47,441 nucleotides of DNA, from NCBI GenBank assembly GCA_038045445.1, contig JBBSYC010000020.1, positions 1 through 47,441 on the forward strand, in the 5' to 3' direction. The first letter of the stretch is position 1, and every line of letters begins with the position of its first letter. Below the pieces are notes generated by a model. The model saw nothing but the letters and a program-made list of their open reading frames with translations. It did no database searches and was not told the DNA's origin. A program made the translations under genes and the position numbers. Below, piece by piece: positions 21,235-30,537 of the stretch. This DNA is from SICU01 sp038045445 (lineage in GTDB: Archaea > Nanobdellota > Nanobdellia > Pacearchaeales > GW2011-AR1).

Positions 21235-21859
21235 TGTTTCTGCTATTAGATTGAATGAAATTGAATCAAATCCCGAAGGAGATGATGCAGGATTTGAATG
21301 GGTTGAACTTTACTCTGAAGATTTTATCTCTCTTGAGGGTTATGTGCTTGACCATGATGGAAGAGGGGGTGTTATAAACTTGAGTGGTAGCTTTCAAGGA
21401 TTTTTTATTATAGATTTTTCCTCACAATGGCTTAGAAATTCAAATGAAACAGTTTATCTAAAATTTAATGGAGAGATAATTGATTCTACTAATTCATTTA
21501 GCGATAATAAAGTTGAAAAAACTCACAGTTTTTGCGATGGAGAGTGGAGATTTACAGAACCAACAAAAAATGAAGAGAATTCTTGTGGCAATTCTCACGG
21601 AAATATAAATAATTCAAATAAACGAGACTCTAAAAAAGAAGAAAAAAATAGAGAGCTTCCTAAAATTGAGAACTTATCTAGTGAAACAGCAAAAAAAGAA
21701 CCCCTTAATGTGCCTCTAAAAAAGATATCTCTTAATAGCCAATCAGATAATGAAGAAATTGAAATAACTAGAACTTACAAGACTCGCATTGGAGTTATAT
21801 ATTTCTTTATAGGTTTTTGTGTATTGCTCGTTGTACTTATTGCAACTAGAAAACTATGA
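21164..21859 (+). CDS. Lamin-tail-domain surface protein
   Basis: Begins inside the end of the nuclease gene (ATG 21164, or ATG 21173) in another frame. Signal peptide YSFAITLVFLLITTLTVNVSA; the mature domain IRLNEIESNPEGDDAGFEWVELYSEDFISLEGYVLDHDG is a clear lamin-tail start (I.EI...P......E(W/F)VEL.N), followed by VYLKFNGEIIDSTNSF. Then a charged linker (about 145-200) and a C-terminal membrane helix (about 207-226). An in-frame extension to 21047 is rejected because it lacks a signal-like N-terminus. It ends overlapping the convergent prepilin-like gene by 6 nt. Confidence 0.82.
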   Translation: MMTMMRYSFAITLVFLLITTLTVNVSAIRLNEIESNPEGDDAGFEWVELYSEDFISLEGYVLDHDGRGGVINLSGSFQGFFIIDFSSQWLRNSNETVYLKFNGEIIDSTNSFSDNKVEKTHSFCDGEWRFTEPTKNEENSCGNSHGNINNSNKRDSKKEEKNRELPKIENLSSETAKKEPLNVPLKKISLNSQSDNEEIEITRTYKTRIGVIYFFIGFCVLLVVLIATRKL

Positions 21860-22285
21860 ATTACATGGTTTAAGAACTATTTCTTCGTAATTGCAATCAT
21901 TTATGCTTGCAGACATCTTATCACCAGAAACTATTTTTTCTGGATTTATATAAATTTTATCTGAACTTTTTAAGTCTGATAATGTGCAAGATTCACAAAT
22001 GCTCTTTCCGCAAGAAAAGGATTTTCCGTTTACAGAGAGGTCTATTTTAGTTATTTCCTCATTTAGAGCAGTATTAAATCTTGCTTCTATTTTATCTTCT
22101 TTATTTATACATGCATCAACCATTCTTGATTTTTGATTTATACAATCTACTACTGGAGACAACTGTTTATCTAAATCTCCAGAGATATCTTTTACATATC
22201 CGAGGATTAAAAGTAAAGAACTGACACTCAATGCGGAGATTATTACTATTTGCACTATTGAGGCTAGGCCTTTTACACCGTGCAT
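21854..22285 (-). CDS. Type IV prepilin-like protein
   Basis: 143 aa with a class III signal: MHGVKG followed by a hydrophobic helix LASIVQIVIISALSVSSLLL, processing expected after Gly6. The extracellular part has six or more Cys (DCINQ, DACINK, SCGKSICESC, DCNYEE, KPCNS), suggesting disulfides. Start overlaps the end of the metalloprotease gene by 13 nt, so the two are an operon. A prepilin peptidase gene is not in the window. Confidence 0.68.
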   Translation of the reverse strand: MHGVKGLASIVQIVIISALSVSSLLLILGYVKDISGDLDKQLSPVVDCINQKSRMVDACINKEDKIEARFNTALNEEITKIDLSVNGKSFSCGKSICESCTLSDLKSSDKIYINPEKIVSGDKMSASINDCNYEEIVLKPCNS

Positions 22286-23352
22286 GCTGTTGCTCCCGCT
22301 TCCGCAGTGTTTATTTGAGTTAGTAGTTTGTCATTTAGAGTTATATCTACTAAAGGCCTTAGGGGGTCTTTCTCTAAATAAAAGATTAATGGGGAATCTG
22401 CACTTTCATATGTTTCTCCTCTTAGAGTTTCATCTTGCTTAACCTCTTGTGAATCTGTAAATAATGTGTTTATATTACATACTTCATCTATGCATAACGG
22501 TCCTGTTAATCCTTTGTCTGGAACACATCCATTTTCAAGAATATTATCTGTTTTTACGTCTTCTCCCTGTAATTCTATTCTCAACACTGGGTATTTACAG
22601 CTTTGAGTTTCTTGTATTTGTTTTCCTGTTATTTGAACTTCATCTGGTTTATTTTTTTCAAGAAGATTATCGATAAGATTTTTGTTATAAATACCATAGT
22701 TTGAGGTTGATAAAGTCCTCATAACTCCTGCATATATTGGCCTGTAATAACTGCTTTCTGAACATTCTAAGTCGCATGAATCTACTGCTCCTTCAAATTT
22801 TTCACATGAAGACACGCAGTTTTTTGAGCCTTGTGGGATTTTGGCTCCACCATACTCTTCCGCTAGATTTCCTAAGGCATGGCCCAATTCATGTATAAGA
22901 ACTGAATCTTCATGGACTTTGTTTATGCTTATAACATTCCCGTATGCTGAACTTCTTATTTTGCGCTCGTCTTCTTTGATGACTACTATATAATCATGAG
23001 GACAGCTCTTTGCAAGAGACTGAACTTCTTTTGTGTTGCAAAGAATAGCTATTCCCTTATAGTATTCGCACTTTGGATTTGATTCCTCTATGACATATGT
23101 GTTAAAGTAATTTCTCTTGCTTTTATATGGCTCAATGTTAAGGAAAAATTCAGTATAGTGTTCAGCGTCTTCTTTTGATGAGATGAATAAAATATCTATT
23201 CTATCTTCCCCGTTATTCTCTATACTTTGACACTTTGTTACATCTTCTTGCGCTAAAAGGGGCTCTTGTTGAAGATTAAGATAACCAAAGATTACGATTA
23301 TCCCAATTATAGGGAATATCGTAAAAAGGAAAGCTCTTGACTCCATTGCCAT
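22273..23352 (-). CDS. Membrane-anchored M64-like zinc metalloprotease
   Basis: N-terminal membrane helix (about 7-25). Catalytic motif SVLIHELGHALGNLAEEYGG: His154-Glu155-x-x-His158 with downstream Glu165/166, as in the M64 (IgA protease-like) group where HExxH is followed by G..DEY/EEY. Preceding segment DRIDILFISSKEDAEHYTEFF fits the same family. The C-terminal half is Cys-rich with beta structure. Predicted extracellular protease, co-transcribed with a prepilin-like protein that might anchor or present it. Start could be the first or third codon (MAMES). Confidence 0.82.
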   Translation of the reverse strand: MAMESRAFLFTIFPIIGIIVIFGYLNLQQEPLLAQEDVTKCQSIENNGEDRIDILFISSKEDAEHYTEFFLNIEPYKSKRNYFNTYVIEESNPKCEYYKGIAILCNTKEVQSLAKSCPHDYIVVIKEDERKIRSSAYGNVISINKVHEDSVLIHELGHALGNLAEEYGGAKIPQGSKNCVSSCEKFEGAVDSCDLECSESSYYRPIYAGVMRTLSTSNYGIYNKNLIDNLLEKNKPDEVQITGKQIQETQSCKYPVLRIELQGEDVKTDNILENGCVPDKGLTGPLCIDEVCNINTLFTDSQEVKQDETLRGETYESADSPLIFYLEKDPLRPLVDITLNDKLLTQINTAEAGATACTV

Positions 23353-23419
23353 TTTATGAAATGTTTGCTTAAATAAATTGTGTAGGAAGATTTAAAATGA
23401 CTTTCTCTCTTTTTTGTTC

Positions 23420-23965
23420 ATGCCTGTATTAAAATCTAAGTTTATTCTTGAAATATTAGGAAGACCTGCCGAGCATCTTGAAAAATCTCTTTCCGAACTT
23501 GTTGATAAAATGGGTTCTGATAAAGGACTTTCTATAATCCATAAGGAGATTCATAAGCCCAAGAAAGTTGAAAAGGCAGATAATTTATGGACTACATTTG
23601 CAGATATAGATTTGAGCTTTGAGAGTCTACCTATCTTTTTCAACGCAATTATGACTTATCTTCCCGCACATATAGAAGTTTATGAGCCTGATTTGTTCAA
23701 GATTAATGCTTTTGAATTGAATGAGTTTGCTAATTTCGTTGTTAGCAGACTGCACAATTACGATGCTCTTGCTAAAAGAATGATGAGTGAAAGGGAGATA
23801 TTGATAAACAAACTAGAATTTTTGAGAAATGGTGGAGACCCTAAAGTTGTCTTTGCTCCGCAAAATCAACAGTCTGAACAGCTTGAACAGGTTAACAAAC
23901 CATCAGTGAATAAATCTGAAGGTGCTGTGGAAAATAAAAAGAAAAAGAAGATTAAGAAGAAATAA
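23420..23965 (+). CDS. Hypothetical protein with Lys-rich tail (181 aa)
   Basis: Cytoplasmic. Core about 1-135: LKSKFILEILGRPAEHLEKSLSELVDKMG, HKEIHKPKKVEKADNLWTTFADIDLSF, LPIFFNAIMTYLPAHIEVYEPDLFKI, then a helical pair. The tail is Gln/Asn-rich, ending in a Lys-rich KKKKKIKKK. I recognise it as a type of protein recurrent in DPANN genomes but cannot name a function. Start set at ATG 23420; an in-frame TTG two codons upstream is less likely. TATA-like gatttaaaat about 25-30 nt upstream. Confidence 0.65.
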   Translation: MPVLKSKFILEILGRPAEHLEKSLSELVDKMGSDKGLSIIHKEIHKPKKVEKADNLWTTFADIDLSFESLPIFFNAIMTYLPAHIEVYEPDLFKINAFELNEFANFVVSRLHNYDALAKRMMSEREILINKLEFLRNGGDPKVVFAPQNQQSEQLEQVNKPSVNKSEGAVENKKKKKIKKK

Positions 23966-23992
23966 CTTTAGAGCATTTATTTAAATTGAGAG

Positions 23993-25186
23993 TTAAGGTG
24001 TTTTCTTCATCAAAGAACTAATGGGTAAGTTTTTTGCCCTTGGGAGTTTTGTCTTTTTATATCTTAAATATAATATTACAATTATTACCAAGACAACTAT
24101 CACTAAGGTGTAAAATATCCAGCTTGAACTTGTTGAATCTTCTTTTATTCTACACTCTCCCAGGCAACAAGAGCCATCAAGAGACTGGATTGGTTGTGTT
24201 GAACAAACTTCTGTTGCTGAGCAAAATTTGCCTGCTAATTCAGAACAGTAATATTCTGGTTTAGAGCTATTTGTAACTTCGCTTTCATTATTTGTAAAGA
24301 ATATTTCAAAAGTTATATTACCTAAAATTTCACTTCCGCTTGCAATAAATATTGTATTAAACAGCTCTCCATTTAATTTTTTTAGATTTATTATTAAATT
24401 TGTTGAACTATTGGGAGCAATTTCTTCTATTGTTTCTGCGCTTAAATTGAACAGGTTCTTGTCATAAGTGAAATAAAGATTATTTGAATTTGAATTTCCC
24501 TTGTTAGTTATTGAGATATTGTAATATTTTTTTGTGTCTGATTTTAATGTTTCTCTAACGAGTCTGGGGTATGCTTCTATTAATGCTTTTGCAGAAGAGG
24601 TATTTGATTGTTTTATAAGACGTATTGGAACAATGTATTTTCCTATGCTTGCCAAATAGAATCCTGATTGAAGTGAGCTTGTTGCGAATCTTAATTCATT
24701 CATTCCAGGGTTTAATGTTGCTGTTCCTTCTGATGGAAAGTTAATATTTATTGTTGTTTGTTGATCTAGGTTTGATTTTATGGTCAGGTAAAAATCATTA
24801 TCTGTAATTATAAATCCAGGACTTATTGAATAATCTGTAAGATTTCCAGTAACTTGGAATGTTTGATTGTAGTCTATTGTTTGAGGTTGTCCGTTTACTG
24901 TAGTTGAAATGCTGTTTATGAAAAGAGTATAATTGTTTGAGTTTGTTGGAACTTGTGCATAAAGATAATATTTGTCTAAAATTCTTTTTACGTCATAATC
25001 TACTGCTATTGCGACATGGGCTCTCTTAAAGATTATATCTGAAGGTCCTATTGGCTCGAGAATATTTCCTTGAATCTCTATAATCATTGTCTCTCCTGGC
25101 TGGTAAGCAGGAAGCATTGTCGTGCTTATTGAAGATGCTAAGGGAAATAGAAAGATGATAACTAAGGGAAAAAATATTGCTTTCAT
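23993..25186 (-). CDS. Secreted membrane-anchored protein with Cys module
   Basis: 397 aa. Signal peptide MKAIFFPLVIIFLFPLASS; extracellular beta-rich domains dense in N-glycosylation sequons; a Cys module near 313-347 (C-x5-C-x5-C then CC-x3-C: EVCSTQ...GSCCLGEC); a membrane helix at about 353-375 and a basic tail (RYKKTKLPRAK). The same Cys module is repeated three times in the protein encoded just upstream, 4 nt away on the same strand, so they form one operon. The family is not otherwise recognised. Confidence 0.72.
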   Translation of the reverse strand: MKAIFFPLVIIFLFPLASSISTTMLPAYQPGETMIIEIQGNILEPIGPSDIIFKRAHVAIAVDYDVKRILDKYYLYAQVPTNSNNYTLFINSISTTVNGQPQTIDYNQTFQVTGNLTDYSISPGFIITDNDFYLTIKSNLDQQTTININFPSEGTATLNPGMNELRFATSSLQSGFYLASIGKYIVPIRLIKQSNTSSAKALIEAYPRLVRETLKSDTKKYYNISITNKGNSNSNNLYFTYDKNLFNLSAETIEEIAPNSSTNLIINLKKLNGELFNTIFIASGSEILGNITFEIFFTNNESEVTNSSKPEYYCSELAGKFCSATEVCSTQPIQSLDGSCCLGECRIKEDSTSSSWIFYTLVIVVLVIIVILYLRYKKTKLPRAKNLPISSLMKKTP

Positions 25187-25189
25187 AAT

Positions 25190-27031
25190 TCATTTGCTCA
25201 TTTCTTTGAGCTTTGCCATTGTTTCTTCCATTTCTTTGTCTCTATTTTGTATTGGGGGTCTTCGTATTGGTGTTTGTTGTTGAGGGATTATCCTTTGTTG
25301 CATTCTTGGATTTGGAATTGCCCTATTGAATGGTGTGAATGGAGGTCTTCCACCAGGTCCTATGCCTCCTGGCTTTGAAGGGCCTTGAGAGCCCTTGTTT
25401 CTTGATTTGAACAATAACATTTTTATCTTGTTTCTCATTAATATTCCTGCAACTACTACTGCTGTTAGAATTATTAAAACAGTTATCCAGATTCCCCAAC
25501 TGCTTCCGCCTTTAGAAGGTAATGCTCTACAACAGACATTAGTTGAATCTGAGCAAGATTCTGAGATTTGTTCCTCGAGATCATTACAAGAAGGATAACA
25601 CAATCCTCCTGCTAATTCACACTCATCTGAGCTTGGCAATGCCTCGCAAGTTCCAAGACAACAAGAACCTTCAGTTGATGGAGAATTCGCTCCAGAGCAA
25701 GATTCTGTCGATGAACAAACTTTTCCATTTTGTTCTAAACAAGATTTTTTTTCAACAGATTCCGAACAGCATACTTTTGTTCCAGGGCATAGATAATTTT
25801 CAAGAGGACTTCCCCCTAAATCTTGACATGTAAATAGTGATGTGCATGATTTTCCTGCGGATTCACATGTCTGCGCCGAGCCTCCAGAGCCACCTCCAGA
25901 AGAGATTACTTTTTGCCATCCCGCATATAAAAGAAAACCAGTGTCTCTTAGATTATTATTGTTCCAACATCCTTCTGGAGTTGTTATTGTCTCAAAATAA
26001 GCCTTTGAGCCTGATTCTTCTGCAGAATTCTTTCCCTGTAATGCCAATATTGCAAGAGCAGAATCATAATATCTATTGTATGGTGTATTAGGAGCCTGCC
26101 AAAATTTGTTCTGTTGTTGTGACTGAACTAATTCAGAATATTGGTCTTGTCCATCTGTTAAGAGAAGAAGGAAACTACTTGGGATAAACTTCTTATTAGA
26201 TTCTGATAATGCAAGAAGGTATGGTAAGTAATCATTTATTTTTTCTCCTGTCTTGTCAAGTACAATTGCTCCCCATAATGTTCCTTCATAGTCACAAGAG
26301 TTAGATGAAGATGAAAGACATTTTGAGTTTATACTTTCAATTGTAGTTCCAAGAGCGGATGTCGAATGAGCTAATGGAGAGACAAATATTGTTGAAGAGC
26401 CAGTCCTCTTATACAATGTAGATGTTGTGAAATCCTTATCACAAGATGTTGTGAAATTATAATCTATGCAATTGTTACTTACTTTCAACCAGAAACCTCC
26501 TTCAGAAAGTTCAAGGCATGAACCCGGATTTCCAGAAAGAGTCATGTCTTCATTTATGCTTATTGTATGCTGTTGATTATTATAAGAAACTGTGCACTGA
26601 GAACTCTCGTGATTATCTACATCTATCTCTAAATACCACGTCAGTTCTGAGGCGACTTGTTTTTTTGATTTAATCCAAGATTCTATAGAATCTGTATTCT
26701 TACCTACCCTATTGTAAGCAAGCATTACTTGAGAAGTATCCTTCATTGGATTCGAAGACTCTTGCCAGTGATTTCCTCCAACAGATTTACTTTCAATCAC
26801 TGATAAAAGCTTTGAATTTGAGCCCAATGCAAGAACTCCGAAGACAGCTTCTTGCAATGAAATTGAATCTTGCGCCTTGCTTTCTACCTGATTCTGCAAA
26901 CATTGATAGGCCTTGCTTACAAATCCTGAAGAACCTGCTTGAGATACAGAATTATTATTTGAGGAATTCTGCGCTAAAACAAAGGATAAAGATACAAATA
27001 TTAAGAATATAATTGCGCTCTTTTTTTGCAT
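25190..27031 (-). CDS. Surface protein: alpha-toroid-like domain plus three Cys modules
   Basis: 613 aa. Signal peptide (MQKKSAIIFLIFVSLSFVLAQ). The region about 40-375 contains repeats resembling the squalene-cyclase/prenyltransferase alpha-alpha toroid (LQEAVFGVLALGSN..., TSQVMLAYNRVG, YYDSALAILALQGKN, GCWNNNNLRDTGFLLYAGWQK). Residues about 388-508 hold three Cys modules (AGKSCTSLFTC...KVCCS; NGKVCSSTESC...GSCCLGTC; AGGLCYPSC...NVCCR). A membrane helix (about 514-535) and a Pro/Gln/Arg-rich cytoplasmic tail follow. First gene of the pair with 23993-25186. Function unknown; toroids often bind proteins or glycans. Confidence 0.74.
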   Translation of the reverse strand: MQKKSAIIFLIFVSLSFVLAQNSSNNNSVSQAGSSGFVSKAYQCLQNQVESKAQDSISLQEAVFGVLALGSNSKLLSVIESKSVGGNHWQESSNPMKDTSQVMLAYNRVGKNTDSIESWIKSKKQVASELTWYLEIDVDNHESSQCTVSYNNQQHTISINEDMTLSGNPGSCLELSEGGFWLKVSNNCIDYNFTTSCDKDFTTSTLYKRTGSSTIFVSPLAHSTSALGTTIESINSKCLSSSSNSCDYEGTLWGAIVLDKTGEKINDYLPYLLALSESNKKFIPSSFLLLLTDGQDQYSELVQSQQQNKFWQAPNTPYNRYYDSALAILALQGKNSAEESGSKAYFETITTPEGCWNNNNLRDTGFLLYAGWQKVISSGGGSGGSAQTCESAGKSCTSLFTCQDLGGSPLENYLCPGTKVCCSESVEKKSCLEQNGKVCSSTESCSGANSPSTEGSCCLGTCEALPSSDECELAGGLCYPSCNDLEEQISESCSDSTNVCCRALPSKGGSSWGIWITVLIILTAVVVAGILMRNKIKMLLFKSRNKGSQGPSKPGGIGPGGRPPFTPFNRAIPNPRMQQRIIPQQQTPIRRPPIQNRDKEMEETMAKLKEMSK

Positions 27032-27051
27032 TGCATAATAGGGGAGAAAGT

Positions 27052-27099
27052 GTTTATAAAGATTCTTAATAGAATTGCTTAAAGAGCAATGTTTAAAAT
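27052..27099. promoter_or_regulatory. Divergent promoters between two surface-protein operons
   Basis: gtttataaaga (27052-27062; read leftward as tctttataaac) lies about 25 nt before the ATG at 27031. gtttaaaatt (27090-27099) lies about 25 nt before ATG 27121 on the plus strand. The two TATA boxes are about 30 nt apart, so the two operons could be co-regulated. Confidence 0.5.
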
Positions 27100-27120
27100 T
27101 AAAGATATTCTATATCTTGC

Positions 27121-30100
27121 ATGCATTTTGGAAAAAGAGGAATATTATTTGTAAGTGTCTTGCTTTTTGTAACCTTTGCAACTGCAAATTTGTTTCAAGA
27201 AGATTTTTCAGATGGAAATTTCTTCAGGACATTTTATAATTCTTCTGGATTTGTTCAGTTGAACATTTCCCAAGGTTTTTTTACAGGTAATTTTTCAAGT
27301 AGAATCTTCGATGCTACTTTTAATTCCACATGGCAAAACATTTCATGGATGACAGAATTTTGCTATGAATGTGAGCTTCCAAATAATGGAATCACCGAAC
27401 AGGGAGAGTTTATTAGATTAGTTAATATGACTGGTAATATCTTGCTTGCACATATGAATGAGGGAGGAGGAAATATTATAGATTATTCTGGATATTCTAA
27501 CAATGGAACTCCTGTTGAATTTGAGGGAAATGAATATAATTCTTCTGGAAAGTTCCAGACTGCACTTGATTTTGAAAACACTGGAGGAATAGGTCCTGGA
27601 GAATTTATTAACTTCAGTAACCCGGGACATTTTAATTCACTGACTAACCAAATTACTTTAGAGGTCTGGGTTAACCCTGAAAGCTTTGCTGGTTCTCCGA
27701 CAATAATTGACAAAGAACCTTCTTTGTTGTCTATGTATTTTGTAACGACTCCAAATAGAATTCGCGTTAATCTTGGAACGAGTGGTGCTGGGGGTTCAAT
27801 TATAAGCCCTGGAGGATATGCTGTAAATAATTGGTATCACATAGTTTTCACCTATAACGGAACTGCAATGACTCTTTATAGAAATGGTCTCAAAGATGGT
27901 AATTCTGTTTTCAAAACTGGAAATATCCTTACTAATAACAAGGCTTTAGTTGTTGGTTCTGGATGGAATGGAAATGACCCTAATGCCTTTCCTTTTGATG
28001 GAAAAATTGACGAAGTTGCAGTTTATAACAGATCTTTGAGCGCTCAAGAAATTCAAGACCGTTATCTTAGAGGGATATTAAAATTAAATTTAAGCGTTAG
28101 GGGGTGTGATGATTCGAGTTGCCTTGGAGAAAGTTATATTTCAATTGAAGGTAATTCTCCTCAAAACATGAGTTTGAGTGATAACAGATACTTTCAGTAT
28201 AGGGCTAGTTTTACAACTGAAAATTTAAGTTACTCTCCAAACCTATATAACTTAACCATAAATTATCTCGGTGCAAATAATCCTCCTTCTATTAATTTGA
28301 CTTATCCATTGAACAACTCCAATCATGGTATTATCCAGATGAACCTAAATTATACAGTATTTGATGATGATTTAGATAGTTGCTGGTATACTCTGAATGA
28401 AGGAGTATCTAACAATAGTGTGATATGTGGAATAAATGTAACTGGAATAAGCAGTTTAGAAGGATTTAACACTTGGGAGATATATGCAAATGATTCTGCT
28501 GGAACTGAAAGATTTAGCAGAGTTTCATTCTTTGTTGATACTCTGCCTCCTAATATCAGCATTATTTCTCCTACAAACAATTCATTGCTCACCAATAGAA
28601 CTGTTTTGGTGAATTATAGTGTTAGCGATTTAGGTTCTGGAATAAATAAATGTTGGTGGACCAACTCTTCTGGTATGATTAACAATAGTGTTTCATGTGG
28701 AACTAATTTTTCCTTTGCGGGTAGTGAGGGAACTAATTTCATTCAAATCTATGCTAATGATACTTTAGGAAATTTGAAAAGTGTGGTACATACTTTTATG
28801 ATAAATACTCAAGCCCCTTCCGTGACTATATTACATCCCTTGAATGGAGCAGTTATTGGAAACACTTCTAATATCTCGTTGAATTATAGTTCTTATGATA
28901 CTAATTTACAAGCGTGCTGGTATGAAATAGAAGAGATATCTTCAAATTCTACGATAACTGGATGTCAGAACATTACTTTCAACCTTCCTGGGCAGGGAGT
29001 GTTTACGTTAAATGTTTATGCTAATGATACTACTGGAAATTTGGGTTATTCTTCTTCAACTTTTACTGTAAGTGTTGATGCTCCATCCATTAGCCCTGTA
29101 AGTCCTATCAATGGTTATTTTGGAGCAGTTGCATCAAGAGAAATTGATTTTATTTATACGCCTACTGATTTGGATTTACAGACATGCAGTTTATGGACTA
29201 ATACTACAGGGGTATTTTCTCTAAATAAGACTAATCAAACAGTTGTTTCTGGACAACAAAACTCTTTTTCCTTGAATCTTACAAATGTTTTAGAGGGAGC
29301 TTATTCTTGGGCAGTTCAGTGCAATGATTCTTTGAGTCATGAATCTATTATAAGCAACCAGACCTTTTATATTGACAGAACTATTCCTTTAGTTGACTTG
29401 TATGAACCAACTGGAACGTATAGTAGCTTAACAAATATACCTTTAAGTTTGAACTATAGTGATTCAAGTCCGGTGAAATGTGTATATAATGTTACTTTTG
29501 CAGCGACTGGAAATCAAGTAATAGGGAATTCTGAACTTGTTGACTGCTCTCCAACTACATTTACATTAGACACCGAATCAAGTTACTTTTTATGGATGAG
29601 TGTAAATGACTCGGCTGGAAACATAAATATAAGTCGCAAGATTTTTACTATTTCTATTCCCCCTTCTAGCAGTTCATCTGGGGGTGGCTCTTCTAGTGGA
29701 GGAGGGGGCGGTGGAGGCAGTAGCTTTTCAGGATTATCTTCATATAATCTGCTTATTGAAAGTCTTGAAAAACTAAAAATTAACAGGGGCAAATCAGAGT
29801 CTATTGATTTTAAGGTAACTAATAAGGGAGTTAGGTTTGTAAATAATTGTTATTTCTTTTCTAATGGTGGCATTTATCAGTGGATATCTGGACAGAGTGT
29901 TTATTCCTTAAGTCCTGGGCAAACTGTAGATTATGTGTTTACAGTCAACTCCCCTATTGATGCTGAAATAGGAGAATATTTTGTCACACTTGGAGTGAAA
30001 TGTCAGGAAATTAATTCCAGTTTTACATATCAAGTCGAAGTTGTCGGGGGAGAATTTGAATTAAACATAAGAGAATCTAGACGCGTTGGTACTAAATTAA

Positions 30101-30537
30101 ATATACTTTACTCTTTAGAAAATTTTGCAGAAGATACAAAGAATCTTGAAGTCTTCTATAAGCTTCTTGATTCGGATGGTTCACTAATAGTTGAAGGAGA
30201 GTTTGATTCTTTAACAATTCTTTCGGAAGAAGTAATCGAAAAATCAGGAGACTTTGAGTTGCCTAAAAATTCAATAGGAGATTACACCTTGATTATGTAT
30301 GCATCTGATGGATTAGATAATTCCCAGAAAGAACATAACGTAAAATTAACTATTGGAGGTATTTCTGGTTTTGCAATTTCCGAAAATAATTTGAGAACGG
30401 TCACATGGTTTGGAATTGTAATTGTTCTGTGTTTTGGACTATTCATAGTGTTTAAAGGAATAATGAGACAAATAGCCCTAAGAAAAGTTAAGAATGATCA
30501 GAATAGGCAGTTTATCACTATTGATTTAAAGAATTGA
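27121..30537 (+). CDS. Giant LamG/Ig-like surface adhesin
   Basis: 1138 aa. Signal peptide (GILFVSVLLFVTFATA). A LamG/concanavalin-like domain at about 100-312: LLAHMNEGGGNIIDYSGYSNNG, TLEVWVNPESF, NNWYHIVFTYNGTAMTLYRNG, FDGKIDEVAVYNRSLSAQEI. Then about five Ig-like repeats of 95-110 aa with a shared C-W-(Y/W)...C pattern (DSCWYTLNE, NKCWWTNSSG, QACWYEIEE) and PP(N/S)I strand starts. A Ser/Gly linker at about 848-869, a further beta domain, and a C-terminal membrane helix (about 1092-1112) with basic tail. Many N-x-S/T sites. Likely glycan or cell attachment. Its end overlaps the primase gene by 20 nt. Confidence 0.85.
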   Translation: MHFGKRGILFVSVLLFVTFATANLFQEDFSDGNFFRTFYNSSGFVQLNISQGFFTGNFSSRIFDATFNSTWQNISWMTEFCYECELPNNGITEQGEFIRLVNMTGNILLAHMNEGGGNIIDYSGYSNNGTPVEFEGNEYNSSGKFQTALDFENTGGIGPGEFINFSNPGHFNSLTNQITLEVWVNPESFAGSPTIIDKEPSLLSMYFVTTPNRIRVNLGTSGAGGSIISPGGYAVNNWYHIVFTYNGTAMTLYRNGLKDGNSVFKTGNILTNNKALVVGSGWNGNDPNAFPFDGKIDEVAVYNRSLSAQEIQDRYLRGILKLNLSVRGCDDSSCLGESYISIEGNSPQNMSLSDNRYFQYRASFTTENLSYSPNLYNLTINYLGANNPPSINLTYPLNNSNHGIIQMNLNYTVFDDDLDSCWYTLNEGVSNNSVICGINVTGISSLEGFNTWEIYANDSAGTERFSRVSFFVDTLPPNISIISPTNNSLLTNRTVLVNYSVSDLGSGINKCWWTNSSGMINNSVSCGTNFSFAGSEGTNFIQIYANDTLGNLKSVVHTFMINTQAPSVTILHPLNGAVIGNTSNISLNYSSYDTNLQACWYEIEEISSNSTITGCQNITFNLPGQGVFTLNVYANDTTGNLGYSSSTFTVSVDAPSISPVSPINGYFGAVASREIDFIYTPTDLDLQTCSLWTNTTGVFSLNKTNQTVVSGQQNSFSLNLTNVLEGAYSWAVQCNDSLSHESIISNQTFYIDRTIPLVDLYEPTGTYSSLTNIPLSLNYSDSSPVKCVYNVTFAATGNQVIGNSELVDCSPTTFTLDTESSYFLWMSVNDSAGNINISRKIFTISIPPSSSSSGGGSSSGGGGGGGSSFSGLSSYNLLIESLEKLKINRGKSESIDFKVTNKGVRFVNNCYFFSNGGIYQWISGQSVYSLSPGQTVDYVFTVNSPIDAEIGEYFVTLGVKCQEINSSFTYQVEVVGGEFELNIRESRRVGTKLNILYSLENFAEDTKNLEVFYKLLDSDGSLIVEGEFDSLTILSEEVIEKSGDFELPKNSIGDYTLIMYASDGLDNSQKEHNVKLTIGGISGFAISENNLRTVTWFGIVIVLCFGLFIVFKGIMRQIALRKVKNDQNRQFITIDLKN

